This document shows, piece after piece, positions 35,767 through 44,844 of a stretch of 64,000 bases of DNA. The first letter of the stretch is position 1; each line of letters starts with the position of its first letter. The DNA is from DRYS01 sp964491605. Lineage in GTDB: Archaea; Thermoproteota; CALKCG01; B24; DRYS01. The stretch is from assembly GCA_964491605.1 (NCBI GenBank), contig CAZBGY010000006.1:1-64000 (forward strand), written 5' to 3'. Both the position numbers and the translations under genes were made by a program. The notes beneath the pieces are model-generated. The model worked only from the letters and a program-made list of their open reading frames with translations. It had not been told where the DNA came from and ran no database searches.

Positions 35767-36885
35767 TTATTCTTTAACCTTAACTAGGTATGGGAGTTCC
35801 AGTAATAGTTTCCTATACTCCCCTCTATCTACAGGTATATCTACTGGCTTTTCTTTGAAATTGGATAGTATTATACCGTTGACTACTTCAAGGGATTTTA
35901 AAGCCTCCTCCCCAGGTATCATCGGATCTCTATCCTCCTCTACAGCTTCTACCATATCTTCTATTAGGGTTTTATGGCTTCCCCTCCAGCTATCCAATCT
36001 AATCTTCTCGATTTTATATCTAGGTTTACCCCATTCATCAGAAGCTGAATGTATATATTCCTCAGCATCTCTCTCGGAATATCCCACTTCTATTTCTCCA
36101 GATTCATAATCTATAGTGATCCTACCTTTACTCCCTGCCACGATCACCTTTGTAGATGTAGGATTATCCATCAAGCTTGCCTGAATCACTGCTTGTATAC
36201 CTTTCTCGAATAGTATTATAGCGCTTGCCAGATCTTCCACTTCTGCTTTATGAAACAAGGTATCTAAGAACCCGAATACGCGTTTCGGTCTGCCTAAGAG
36301 CCAGCATAATATATCTATCAAGTGTATAGCTTGACTCATCAGAACTCCTCCCCCGGCCTCTACCCATAGCTTACGCCAAGGTGATGCTTCATAGTACATC
36401 TGCGATCTATACCATGCAAATTCGAGTATAGATCTGAAAACCTTACCTATAATGCCTTGATCTATCATCTGTTTAGCTTTCACCGATATCGCTCCGCTCC
36501 TATATTGAAAGGCTACACCTAGCTTTAGCCCGCTCTTTCTAGCCTCTTCTATCATCTCATCGGCTTCACCTACCGTTAAAGCTATAGGTTTCTCGCATAA
36601 GACATGCTTACCATGCTTAAAAGCTTCTAATGCTATCTCCCTATGAGTATGAGGCGGTGTACATATGCATACCACATCTAATTCAGGCACATCCAACATG
36701 TCACGATAATCCGTGAACCACTTTACATGATGATTCTCTCCCTCACTCCTAGCTAAACTTTCAATCTTATCGCATACCGCTATAAGCTTAGCACCTTTAG
36801 CCTCCAATATACCGTTTATATGTGTACGCCCTATTCCTCTAAGCCCTATCACTCCAAACCCTATCATAGGTATCTGAGAATTCAA
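35767..36885 (-). CDS. Gfo/Idh/MocA family NAD(P)-dependent oxidoreductase
   Basis: A 372-residue sugar-type dehydrogenase. It has a Rossmann start GVIGLRGIGRTH (about 8-19), the Gfo/Idh signature CEKPIAL (near 95), and a C-terminal domain with LMSQAIHLIDILCWLLGRP. It would oxidise a sugar or a myo-inositol-like substrate. Which one is unknown, although the surrounding glycosidases suggest a pathway for released sugars. It ends next to the tRNA-Thr gene; its minus-strand promoter may use the TTTTTAATTA stretch near 36900. Confidence 0.88.
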   Translation of the reverse strand: MNSQIPMIGFGVIGLRGIGRTHINGILEAKGAKLIAVCDKIESLARSEGENHHVKWFTDYRDMLDVPELDVVCICTPPHTHREIALEAFKHGKHVLCEKPIALTVGEADEMIEEARKSGLKLGVAFQYRSGAISVKAKQMIDQGIIGKVFRSILEFAWYRSQMYYEASPWRKLWVEAGGGVLMSQAIHLIDILCWLLGRPKRVFGFLDTLFHKAEVEDLASAIILFEKGIQAVIQASLMDNPTSTKVIVAGSKGRITIDYESGEIEVGYSERDAEEYIHSASDEWGKPRYKIEKIRLDSWRGSHKTLIEDMVEAVEEDRDPMIPGEEALKSLEVVNGIILSNFKEKPVDIPVDRGEYRKLLLELPYLVKVKE

Positions 36886-37347
36886 AGGATCATAACATAA
36901 TTAAAAAGATCTTACTGGTAATACGTAGAGTAAAGCTATGTAGGTTGACCCCATCTCCTATCCTCGCGATAATATCCATATAGATTTCGAGTTTAATATG
37001 GAGCCAACCTGAGGGATAGTCGGTTAAGCTAAAGTTATATTAGCAGTTATTAACAATATGGCGTAGAAAGTCTGTGTTCTTTTAGAGGTAGAGTGACTAC
37101 GCTTAAACTTAAACATCTGTTTTCGACTATCAGCATTGTTGAGCTAATCTGCTCGCATGTAACTCGAATATCTGAAAGCTTGGAATAAGGATTCGAGCTG
37201 AAATGGGGGTTTCAGCAAGGAAGCGTACAAACCGGTTGTGAGTTATATGCCGGTAATAAAGAACTGAGTTAGCACAACCTAAGATTCGGTATGATGAAGC
37301 TGTAGAGGATGAAAACCGAGGATCCCAAAAGCTTGGCTGTGGGAGTA
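36886..37347. other. gene-free 462-bp gap with clustered inverted repeats (possible structured RNA)
   Basis: No convincing protein is encoded; a 73-codon minus-strand frame at 37130-37351 has a random-looking composition. Inverted repeats are dense. AGGTTG (36942-36947) pairs with CAACCT (37005-37010), crossing CTATCCTC (36958-36965) with GAGGGATAG (37011-37019). GCGTAG/CTACGC (37061-37066/37097-37102), CTCGAAT/ATTCGAG (37163-37169/37191-37197), GGTTGTG/CACAACC (37234-37240/37273-37279) and TCGGT/ACCGA (37286-37290/37315-37319) follow. An ATGATGA C-box-like string sits at 37291-37297, but no D box was found. RNase P and SRP RNA signatures were not recognised. It could be an unknown ncRNA, an untranslated 3' region or a decayed sequence. 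Confidence 0.4.
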
Positions 37348-37782
37348 TCAAAGGTCCAGTATAAACCTGCTCTTAACACCCTCCTCATCCCTATATACTC
37401 TCATCTGATGGTAGGTTACAGCTTTAACACCATTTTTCGATATATGCTTCTTAGGATCATATATCTCTCCTAGGATACGGGCTTTAAGCCTGTACACGTC
37501 ATCCTCCTTCCTGATATATTCTACGTTTATCTTGGAAGCTATAAATCCATCTAGATCGACTATTATGAGTAGCTTCTCAAGCCAGTCGTATAGCAATGCT
37601 TCTAAGTCCTCGCCCTCGGCTTCGATTATCCTCTCCTCTCTCGGTTCTACTAAACTTATATCCGTTATAACTTCGAAGAAAGCTAAGCCTGCATTCTCAT
37701 AGCATTCCTCATAGCTTTCACCGTAAGCTTCTATATAGGCATCGGCTAGATGCTCTAAAAATCTAAACCCACCCATATCCAC
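37348..37782 (-). CDS. archease
   Basis: A 144-residue archease-family protein (MTH1598/TM1083 group) with an opening FLEHLADAYIEAYG (His-Asp pair that helps metal binding), a central ALLYDWLEKLLIIVD segment and the C-terminal KAVTYHQMRVYRDEEGV. Archease activates the RNA ligase RtcB in tRNA splicing. Here rtcB is not in the neighbourhood. It starts inside the SIS isomerase gene (20-base overlap), so the two are probably translationally coupled. Confidence 0.9.
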   Translation of the reverse strand: MDMGGFRFLEHLADAYIEAYGESYEECYENAGLAFFEVITDISLVEPREERIIEAEGEDLEALLYDWLEKLLIIVDLDGFIASKINVEYIRKEDDVYRLKARILGEIYDPKKHISKNGVKAVTYHQMRVYRDEEGVKSRFILDL

Positions 37783-38875
37783 CCTTCCCCGCTATTAACG
37801 TTCTAAGTTTATCCTTGAATTTAAGCCTTGCATTAAGCTCTGCCTTAAGCTTACTTATGATGGATATATCTCCTGGATCGACTCCTCTAAGTTCAGCTAG
37901 GTATAGGGAAGCCATATCCCCTATGTATACTAGACTAGCTATACAAGCTAACCTAGATGAACCGCCACTCCAAACTTCTATTAAATCTGAAACCTTACCA
38001 TTCAGAAGCTGCCTAGTAATCTCCATCCTAACCTTAATCTCTTCAGGTTCCAACACAGATCTAAGAAGTATAATCGTAACATCGCCTGGTAAGAATCCGT
38101 TATCTTGATATGGTACCACTTCGTTATGATGGGCTTCAGGTATCACAGCATCTACCGCGTAAACCTTACTATTCTCGTTAAATTGCGTCCTCCATCGGAA
38201 TGCCACAGAGCTTACAAGCTCCCACCCGTAAACTATAGGTAACCTACCGATCACCTTGTAAGCTATCTGCTTAGCTATATTGCCTTCACTAGGAGGTATC
38301 GATGGAGCTAATTTACCTTTAAGCTCCTCTAGAATGTTTATGGTATCTTCAAGCTCATCCATGAATCTACCTGTCCTCAGTATATTTTGTTCAAGGAAAG
38401 CTAACGTTGAAGATAGCATAACGCCTAGAGCAGCTCTAGGCTGATAACCTTCAGGCACCTTTATATGAGGGGCATCTAAACTATGGCATAGCTCTTCCAG
38501 TAGACCCCCAGAACTTAACCCCACTATCCTAGCTCCGAGTTTAAAGGATCTATAAGCGATGCTTAGAGCTTCCTCGGTTTCACCCGAATAGCTTAAAGCA
38601 AATACAAGTGTATCTTCATCTACGAAGCCTGGTGGATAATATCCTCTAACTATGTATACAGGTATACGACACCAGCTTCTAAGCCAATCAGAAGCTAAGC
38701 CTCCTACGATGGCAGATCCACCCATACCTGCGAATACTATACCTTTAGGCTTCCATCCATCAAAGTATCTTGATGCATCTGTTTTAAAGCCTATATCCGC
38801 TCCCATCCTATATTGATCTACGGATTCAAACGTGGCTTTAAATACAGGGTTCAAGGTCATACTTCTACAATCCAT
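37763..38875 (-). CDS. bifunctional phosphoglucose/phosphomannose isomerase (SIS fold)
   Basis: A 370-residue archaeal PGI/PMI-type enzyme interconverting glucose-6-P, fructose-6-P and mannose-6-P. It has the SIS motif MGGSAIVGGLASDW (about 51-64), SYSGETEEAL (about 94-103) and the C-terminal His region PEAHHNEVVPY containing a catalytic His. Length agrees with the 300-370 range. It overlaps the archease start by 20 bases on the same strand, an unusual coupling. Confidence 0.88.
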   Translation of the reverse strand: MDCRSMTLNPVFKATFESVDQYRMGADIGFKTDASRYFDGWKPKGIVFAGMGGSAIVGGLASDWLRSWCRIPVYIVRGYYPPGFVDEDTLVFALSYSGETEEALSIAYRSFKLGARIVGLSSGGLLEELCHSLDAPHIKVPEGYQPRAALGVMLSSTLAFLEQNILRTGRFMDELEDTINILEELKGKLAPSIPPSEGNIAKQIAYKVIGRLPIVYGWELVSSVAFRWRTQFNENSKVYAVDAVIPEAHHNEVVPYQDNGFLPGDVTIILLRSVLEPEEIKVRMEITRQLLNGKVSDLIEVWSGGSSRLACIASLVYIGDMASLYLAELRGVDPGDISIISKLKAELNARLKFKDKLRTLIAGKGGYGWV

Positions 38876-39029
38876 CTAGATCAGCTTCTAGATCAGCTTT
38901 AAAGTTTTATTTCAGGTAGTACTCTGCTTGAAACCTGCAAACCTATATGATCTAGATACTCGATAGCGTTAAATTAGGAAGTATCAGCTTATATCGTCAG
39001 GTGTAGTTGGCCTAGCGGAGGTATCACAA

Positions 39030-40049
39030 ATGTATTCCGATATATGTTCATCATGGGTTACGATGCTTTTCACTTTCATATTCTCATTCCTAACGACATT
39101 CATAGCGACACCTAGGATAGCCGAATTCAATAGACGGCATGGGATAGTAGGGATAGATTACCATAAGCCTAGTAAGCCTGAGATACCTGAGATGGGCGGT
39201 ATATCGATGCTTGCCGGTCTATCTATATCAAGTATATTGCTTCTGTTATGGTATCCGTTAAGCTTCTGGCATACCATAAGCTTTCTCCTCGTAGCACTAT
39301 CCGTCGGATGCGTAGGAATCATAGACGATCTTATAGGATTGAACGCTAAAATTAAGCCAATCCTAACATTTCTAGCTGGTTTAATACCTGTTATGCTCAA
39401 TATGGTAGCCTATCCAAAGATCTACCAGGGCTATCTAAGCGTTCCGTTTGGTAGGATTAGGATAACTATACTATATAACCTCCTCCTTCCTCTTGGTATC
39501 GCTGTAGCCTCCAATACCATGAATATGTGCGATCCAGTTAACGGTGTTATGAGCGGCTCCTCGACGATAATATCTGCAACCCTACTGATAGCATCTATAG
39601 TTACAGGTAAATTCTATGCTTCGCCCTACATAGCTTCGATCTTAGGATGCACTTTAGCCTTCTATATCTACAATAAATATCCGGCTAGAGTATTCCCAGG
39701 CGATACCGGTACTCTATCGATAGGTGCGGCGATAGCTTATGCATCCGTTATAGGTGGATTAGAGTTCATAGCCTTAACGACTATGCTTACGCAGATACTT
39801 AACGCTCTATTCACCCTAATAAGCTTAGGAGGTTTCTTTGAAAGGAAGAGTATAAGCGAGAGACCCGTACAAGTGTTAGAAAATGGACTTATAACAGCTA
39901 ATACTGATCCGATAGCTCCGATAACATTAACAAGGATGCTTACCGCCTCTAAACCTATGACCGAGAAGGAGATAGCATCCGCGTTTTTCATCCTTACGGG
40001 CTTCTCCTGCATCTTAGCTTTAATCTCTATACCGTTAATTCCTAGGTGA
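39030..40049 (+). CDS. UDP-GlcNAc:dolichyl-P GlcNAc-1-P transferase family (glycosyltransferase 4, MraY/AglH-like)
   Basis: A 339-residue integral-membrane transferase with about ten hydrophobic segments. It attaches a sugar-1-phosphate to a polyprenyl phosphate and usually starts the lipid-linked glycan of protein N-glycosylation. Conserved acidic and Asn residues appear in GIDYHKPSKPEIPEMGG (about 41-57), IDDLIGL (about 98-104), NMCDPVNGVMSG and RVFPGDTGTLSIG. It begins at ATG after GCGGAGG and overlaps the following small membrane gene by 4 bases (GTGA). Confidence 0.85.
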   Translation: MYSDICSSWVTMLFTFIFSFLTTFIATPRIAEFNRRHGIVGIDYHKPSKPEIPEMGGISMLAGLSISSILLLLWYPLSFWHTISFLLVALSVGCVGIIDDLIGLNAKIKPILTFLAGLIPVMLNMVAYPKIYQGYLSVPFGRIRITILYNLLLPLGIAVASNTMNMCDPVNGVMSGSSTIISATLLIASIVTGKFYASPYIASILGCTLAFYIYNKYPARVFPGDTGTLSIGAAIAYASVIGGLEFIALTTMLTQILNALFTLISLGGFFERKSISERPVQVLENGLITANTDPIAPITLTRMLTASKPMTEKEIASAFFILTGFSCILALISIPLIPR

Positions 40050-40327
40050 AACTAATTATGGTACGACTAGGATTTCTTCTAAACATAGCCTTCGCTTGGA
40101 TCCTTTTGATAGTGCTATCCTACTTAACGGTTAACATAATAGCAGGATTTACTCTCTCAGATGGATATCTATTCAAGTTTATCGAAGCTTTATTGAAAGC
40201 TTCATCAGTAGCTATACTACTAGCTTTATGGTTGTATATATGGAAGAAGCTTTCCAAGATGTATTTCGAAAAACTCTTGAAAGATAGGATATCGACTCTT
40301 GGTGATAGTTTAGCTAGGGATCGATAG
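40046..40327 (+). CDS. small two-helix membrane protein
   Basis: A 93-residue product with two hydrophobic helices (about 8-30 and 48-66) and a basic C-terminal tail. It starts at GTG overlapping the stop codon of the GlcNAc-1-P transferase gene, so it is coupled to it. The family was not recognised. It may be an accessory subunit of the glycan pathway (inference from overlap only). Confidence 0.6.
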   Translation: MKLIMVRLGFLLNIAFAWILLIVLSYLTVNIIAGFTLSDGYLFKFIEALLKASSVAILLALWLYIWKKLSKMYFEKLLKDRISTLGDSLARDR

Positions 40328-40402
40328 CCTCCGGCTACTTATTGAATGCATACTAGCGATATAGTTATAAGTCTCCATTACATCTTCTACCGGTGTACCG
40401 AT

Positions 40403-40870
40403 ATGCCTAGCTGGGAGTACTCTCTTAAATCGCTGAACCTGGATCCTGAGAGAACCGCTATAGCGTCGCTTAGAGATGTAGATATAAGTTTGAAGAAAGC
40501 TGTGGAGGTTTGTACCTCACTAAAAGGATTATCTCTAGAGGAGGCTAGAAGGCTTTTGAGGGATGTCATAGCTTTGAAGCAGCCTATACCATACAGACGG
40601 TATTTCAAGAAGGGTTCACATAAACGTCAGCTTCAAGGATGGCATAGCGGAGGATATCCTGTAAAAGTATGCCGATATATGCTTAAACTGCTAGATTCTG
40701 TCGAAGCTAACGCTGAGCATAAGGGTCTAGATACCAGTAGGCTGGTTATAGTCCATGCCGCAGCTCAGAAAGGTAGGCGGATACCTAGATATATGCCTAG
40801 AGCCTTTGGTAGAGCTACTAGATGGGGTAGGCAGCTAGTACATGTGGAGATAGCTGTCCGTGAGGTATGA
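40403..40870 (+). CDS. rpl22: ribosomal protein uL22
   Basis: A large-subunit ribosomal protein lining the exit tunnel. It has the archaeal uL22 pattern: PERTAIASLRDVDISLKKAVE, ALKQPIPYRRYFKKGSHKRQ, and the C-terminal loop VIVHAAAQKGRRIPRYMPRAFGR with the beta-hairpin basic residues. I chose ATG 40403 over an upstream in-frame ATG at 40346, giving 155 residues and the standard opening MPSWEYSLKSL. It is not inside the usual L3-L4-L23-L2-S19-L22-S3 operon; its neighbours are membrane and coiled-coil genes. Confidence 0.93.
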   Translation: MPSWEYSLKSLNLDPERTAIASLRDVDISLKKAVEVCTSLKGLSLEEARRLLRDVIALKQPIPYRRYFKKGSHKRQLQGWHSGGYPVKVCRYMLKLLDSVEANAEHKGLDTSRLVIVHAAAQKGRRIPRYMPRAFGRATRWGRQLVHVEIAVREV

Positions 40871-41014
40871 TGGTAGATTCACCGCATTTAGCAGAAGCCT
40901 CCAGGATAAGCTGCGGCCTTTTACACGTATCGGTTCTCAAAGTTTTAAACATTGAATACGCATTCTAAGAATAGATCTAGCTAACGGAGAGCTCTAAGCT
41001 TAGGTGTATAGGGT

Positions 41015-41560
41015 ATGCAGCCTGAGAAGGGTGGATATGTATTCGAGGAGCTTGGATGCACCATTTCAGAGGAGGAATCAGAGCAGGTGGAAAAAGAGCT
41101 TAAGCTTCTTACGTTCGAGAAGAGGATCCTTGAAGAGATTCTATTCAGTATACAGAATGATGAATCTTTCAGATCTATAGATCCCACCGATAGAGAGAAA
41201 ATCTATAGGAAATACGAAGATCAACTTAGATCCATCGAGGAGCGTATGAATAAATATAAACTCATAGTTAAGCTTAGGAGACTTGAACTTGGTAGGATGA
41301 AGCTTCTCGATACACTGAAAGATAGACTCGAATATATAGATAGAGAGATTAGAGAGCTTCGCTCCGCTCTAGGTAAACAGAGGAAGGAAACTAGACCTAA
41401 ACCTGAAGTCGTAGACTCGAAGCAAACTAAAAGCCGTACAATCGAAGCTAAACAAGTTGAAGTGGTAGAGCATGTTGAAGAAAAAGATGAGCTTCAAAAA
41501 CTTCAGGAAGACATAATAGCTACCCTGGAAAAGCTTGAACAACTAGATTTGGAGCTCTAA
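41015..41560 (+). CDS. coiled-coil protein of unknown function
   Basis: A 181-residue, strongly charged product with long heptad-like helices at about 20-115 and 155-180, joined by a low-complexity Lys/Glu/Thr linker at 118-145. No catalytic or metal motif is visible and I do not recognise the family. It follows rpl22 after 144 bases and converges on the thioredoxin gene 6 bases later. A scaffold or cell-division accessory role cannot be excluded or supported. Confidence 0.6.
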   Translation: MQPEKGGYVFEELGCTISEEESEQVEKELKLLTFEKRILEEILFSIQNDESFRSIDPTDREKIYRKYEDQLRSIEERMNKYKLIVKLRRLELGRMKLLDTLKDRLEYIDREIRELRSALGKQRKETRPKPEVVDSKQTKSRTIEAKQVEVVEHVEEKDELQKLQEDIIATLEKLEQLDLEL

Positions 41561-41566
41561 CATCCC

Positions 41567-41923
41567 CTAACCTCCTAAATACTTATCGAGTATCCTCTTA
41601 AGCTTATCCTTAGATAGAAGCCCTTCTATACGCTCCACGAGTACCCTATCCTTGAATACTAGAATCGTAGGAACAGCCATTATATTGTAGGATACTGCTA
41701 GAATCCTTCCTAAAGGTTTATCTACGTTAACCTTACCGAACGATACCCTCCCGCTATACTCCGAAGCTAGCTCTTCTATAACAGGTGCTAGTAGCCTGCA
41801 AGGCATACACCATTCAGCCCAAAAATCTACGACGATAACTCCATCCCTACCTATAAACCTCCTGAAATTCTCAAGTCCAGCATCACCTAGCTCTCGTATA
41901 GACTCCATATTTATCCCCTCCAT
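41567..41923 (-). CDS. thioredoxin
   Basis: A 118-residue thioredoxin-fold protein with the active site Cys39-Met-Pro-Cys42 (WCMPC) and cis-Pro region MAVPTILVFKD. The CMPC dipeptide differs slightly from the common CGPC. It is the downstream gene of a tight pair: its start codon directly abuts the stop of the glycerate kinase gene. It may reduce oxidised enzymes generally. Confidence 0.92.
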   Translation of the reverse strand: MEGINMESIRELGDAGLENFRRFIGRDGVIVVDFWAEWCMPCRLLAPVIEELASEYSGRVSFGKVNVDKPLGRILAVSYNIMAVPTILVFKDRVLVERIEGLLSKDKLKRILDKYLGG

Positions 41924-43309
41924 CTAGACTGCAACCATAACCATTATATCGTTCACATTAGTCCCAGTAGGTCCGGTGAATATGCAATCTCCAAGCTTAG
42001 AGAAAAAGCTATAGCTATCATTCCTATCCAGATATTCTTCAGGTTTTAAGCCTAGCGTTAAAGCCTTATCATATGTATACCCGTCAGCTATAGCTCCAGC
42101 TGCATCTGTGATCCCGTCAACTCCATCTGTTCCTATAGAAGCCATAGCTACACCTTTAAGCCCCCTAATTTTTATCGAAGCAGCTAGAACTAATTCTTGG
42201 TTCCTACCGCCAACTCCATCACCGGTAACGGTAACCGTAGTCTCCCCCCCGGCTAGTATAACCGTAGGTCTAAGGGTAGGCTTACCTTTTAGAGCTACAC
42301 CCTTTAATATCCCTGCTAACGTGTAGCCTACGTATCTAGCCTCCCCCTCGATATAGGATGAGAGATTAACAGCGTTATAACCCATATTCACGGCATCTCT
42401 CTCCATCTCCTCTAAAGCTATAGAGTTACCGGCTATGATGTAATTATGGACTTTATCGAATATACGATCGCCAGGTTTAGGCGTCTCAGGTAGTATACCT
42501 GCACAGCCTAATTCTATAACTCTCCTCACGCTATCCGGTATAGAATCCCATACCTTATATCTTTGAAGAACGCTTTTAGCATACTCATAAGTAGTCGTAT
42601 CCGGAGTTGTAGGACCAGAAGCTATAGTATCCAGCCTATCCCCTACTACATCCGATATTATGAGCGATACGATGGTAGCTGGGTAAGCTGCAGCCGCTAA
42701 TCTACCACCCTTAACTTGCGATAAATGCTTCCTTACAGCGTTGACATCCTCTATAGGAGCACCGCATCTAAGTAGAATCATCGTAAGCTTTTGCAGATCC
42801 TCTATAGATACGCCATCCACAGGTTTAGACATTAAAGCTGATCCCCCACCAGATAGTAGGCAGAAAACCAATGTATTCTCATCCACGTTTCTAAGCATAT
42901 CCAGCATGACTGAAACACCTTTAACACCGCCTTCATCTGGTATAGGGTGTCCAGCTTCATTAAGGTTAATCCTCTTAACGTTATACAGCCTCGATACTCC
43001 TCTAGGTACGTTAACTATCCCATCCTCTATACGTTCACCGAGTATTTCTTCCAACGCTTCAGCCATAGCCCCCGAAGCTTTACCGCCGCCGATAACCAGT
43101 ATCCTACGATACTTTGTAAGATCATAAGTGACGCCCATGATCGACAGCTTATCCTTATAAACTGTTAGATTCCTTCTAACAGCAATTCTAGGATCGGATG
43201 CTTCTAAAGCATTCTCCACGAGCTTTATCACAACCTCTCTAGCAGTTCTATCCTCCTCGCATACAGCATTACCTATTATACGCTCAGGCTGTCTAATCCT
43301 CATATCCAA
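41924..43309 (-). CDS. gckA: glycerate 2-kinase (GckA/MOFRL family)
   Basis: A 461-residue MOFRL-type glycerate kinase producing 2-phosphoglycerate. The N-terminal nucleotide domain has RRILVIGGGKASGAMAEAL (about 68-86), and the C-terminal MOFRL domain shows GGRNQELVLAASI and GTDGVDGITDAAGAIAD. In archaeal non-phosphorylative Entner-Doudoroff routes it feeds glycerate to glycolysis, which matches the sugar-degrading genes here. It abuts the thioredoxin gene. Confidence 0.93.
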   Translation of the reverse strand: MDMRIRQPERIIGNAVCEEDRTAREVVIKLVENALEASDPRIAVRRNLTVYKDKLSIMGVTYDLTKYRRILVIGGGKASGAMAEALEEILGERIEDGIVNVPRGVSRLYNVKRINLNEAGHPIPDEGGVKGVSVMLDMLRNVDENTLVFCLLSGGGSALMSKPVDGVSIEDLQKLTMILLRCGAPIEDVNAVRKHLSQVKGGRLAAAAYPATIVSLIISDVVGDRLDTIASGPTTPDTTTYEYAKSVLQRYKVWDSIPDSVRRVIELGCAGILPETPKPGDRIFDKVHNYIIAGNSIALEEMERDAVNMGYNAVNLSSYIEGEARYVGYTLAGILKGVALKGKPTLRPTVILAGGETTVTVTGDGVGGRNQELVLAASIKIRGLKGVAMASIGTDGVDGITDAAGAIADGYTYDKALTLGLKPEEYLDRNDSYSFFSKLGDCIFTGPTGTNVNDIMVMVAV

Positions 43310-43370
43310 TTAAGGTAGGAGGCTGAAGCGAAGCTCTTAAATCTATCCTTGAGAGTATTTAGGTTTAGCC

Positions 43371-43916
43371 GTGTTAACCTATTTATTATACGGTTCAACC
43401 TCGCTCGAAAGAAATAGACTTCTAATAGGATTACTGGTATCGATAAGCGTAGGAACCTTAGCTCTCATAATCGCCGAGGATATAGCGGATATAGGTATAG
43501 CATTAGGAGCATTCCTAGGCGGATTGATAGCCGGTAGATTCGCTATCAAACCGTTAAGCGGCGGATCAAGAGGAGCGGCTGTAGGCGTATTAAGTCTCCT
43601 CATATACTACTTCTTCATAGTTCCGATGCTCTATATGGCTAGACTTATAACGATACCTGAAATCGAGCCATCGACATCGGAGATTATCGTAGCATGGATA
43701 ATAACTATACTAGAGCTTGTAGGTGTAGGGTTCGTGGGCGGAATCGCTGGCTATTACATGACTGCAGGTATTAAGCCTGCCGTGAAGCAGCCTCCTGAAG
43801 TCAAACCTACCATACCTAGCCTATCGAGATGTCCTAGGTGCGGTGCAATCCTACCCGTCGAAGCTATCTATTGTCCACAATGTGGATTAAAGGTTAGGGA
43901 TATCAGACCCGTCTGA
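43371..43916 (+). CDS. membrane protein with C-terminal zinc ribbon
   Basis: A 181-residue protein starting at GTG with three to four hydrophobic helices (about 18-38, 40-58, 64-86, 105-130) and a C-terminal zinc ribbon CPRCGAILPVEAIYCPQCG. The combination is common in archaeal membrane proteins of unknown function. It converges with nadC, overlapping its 3' end by 14 bases. Confidence 0.65.
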   Translation: MLTYLLYGSTSLERNRLLIGLLVSISVGTLALIIAEDIADIGIALGAFLGGLIAGRFAIKPLSGGSRGAAVGVLSLLIYYFFIVPMLYMARLITIPEIEPSTSEIIVAWIITILELVGVGFVGGIAGYYMTAGIKPAVKQPPEVKPTIPSLSRCPRCGAILPVEAIYCPQCGLKVRDIRPV

Positions 43917-44784
43917 CATCTAAGCTTAAATCTATAGCTTTAACGGAGTGGGTTAACCTACCGAGCGATACCACATCGATACCTTTAGATGCATATTCGA
44001 CTATATTTCCTTCATCGATACCCCCAGATACCTCTAAGATAACCTTCCCCCTTAACCCCCTCTCTTCTAGTAGCTTTACAGCTTCCTCCACCATATCTAT
44101 CGTGAAGTTATCGAGCATAATTATGTCAGCTCCAGCTTCCGCAGCCTCCACAGCTTCTTCGACGTTAGTTACCTCTACCTCGATCTTATATGTAAATCCG
44201 GCGTTAACTCTAGCTTTCTCCACAGCCTTCCTAACCGATCCTACTAGAGCTATATGGTTATCCTTGATCAATATCGTATCCTCAAGTCTAAGCCTATGAG
44301 TATCTCCTCCCCCGATCTTCACAGCCTTCTTATCCAAGTACCTAAGGCCGGGTGGAATTTTACGCGTAGCAGCTACTCTAACGTTCAATCCAGCCTCCCT
44401 AACCTTATCGACGATTTTACGTGTAGCCGTAGCTATACCGCACATACGTGAGAGTATATTGAGCATCGTCCTCTCTATAACTAGCATACTTCTTGCATCC
44501 CCCCTAAGCTTAAGCAATATATCACCCTTACTAAACCTCTCCCCATCTTTCAAGCTATACTCTACTTTCAAACCTATAGTCTCCGCTAAGATACGGGCCT
44601 CCTCCAATCCTGCCGCTACTCCATCCTCCTTAGCCACAACAACCCCCTCAGCTTCTACCCCCTCATCTATGAGGAGAGATGTAGTCACATCTGTTAATCC
44701 TAAATCCTCCTCCAAGAACCTCAGAAGCATGCCTGCGATCACAGGTTTAGGAAGCCACATCTCGCTATATACCCTCCCAAACAC
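43903..44784 (-). CDS. nadC: nicotinate-nucleotide pyrophosphorylase (quinolinate phosphoribosyltransferase)
   Basis: NadC makes nicotinate mononucleotide from quinolinate and PRPP in de novo NAD synthesis. The 293-residue protein has the DLGLTDVTTSLL start, RIRMC-like motif RMCGIATATRK, the TRKIPPGLRYLDK loop, GGGDTHRLRLED and the C-terminal EVSGGIDEGN. All key regions look intact. Neither nadA nor nadB is adjacent, so the pathway genes are scattered. It is divergent from the Dph6-like gene with a 60-base gap. Confidence 0.95.
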   Translation of the reverse strand: MFGRVYSEMWLPKPVIAGMLLRFLEEDLGLTDVTTSLLIDEGVEAEGVVVAKEDGVAAGLEEARILAETIGLKVEYSLKDGERFSKGDILLKLRGDARSMLVIERTMLNILSRMCGIATATRKIVDKVREAGLNVRVAATRKIPPGLRYLDKKAVKIGGGDTHRLRLEDTILIKDNHIALVGSVRKAVEKARVNAGFTYKIEVEVTNVEEAVEAAEAGADIIMLDNFTIDMVEEAVKLLEERGLRGKVILEVSGGIDEGNIVEYASKGIDVVSLGRLTHSVKAIDLSLDVRRV

Positions 44785-44844
44785 TATGACGTAAACCTTA
44801 AACTTTCCTGTAGATAACCATATCGTATCAGGTGTAGAGGGGGT

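Noticed and set aside
37286..37320. C/D box sRNA signal (ATGATGA)
   Set aside because: No CTGA D box at a suitable distance and no D'/C' pair; the C box alone is weak evidence.
37130..37351. 73-codon minus-strand frame in the structured gap
   Set aside because: Random-looking amino acid content, no ribosome-binding site, and overlap with several inverted repeats.
38874..38899. Tandem CTAGATCAGCTT copies before the SIS isomerase start
   Set aside because: Two short copies only; no evidence of a regulatory array.
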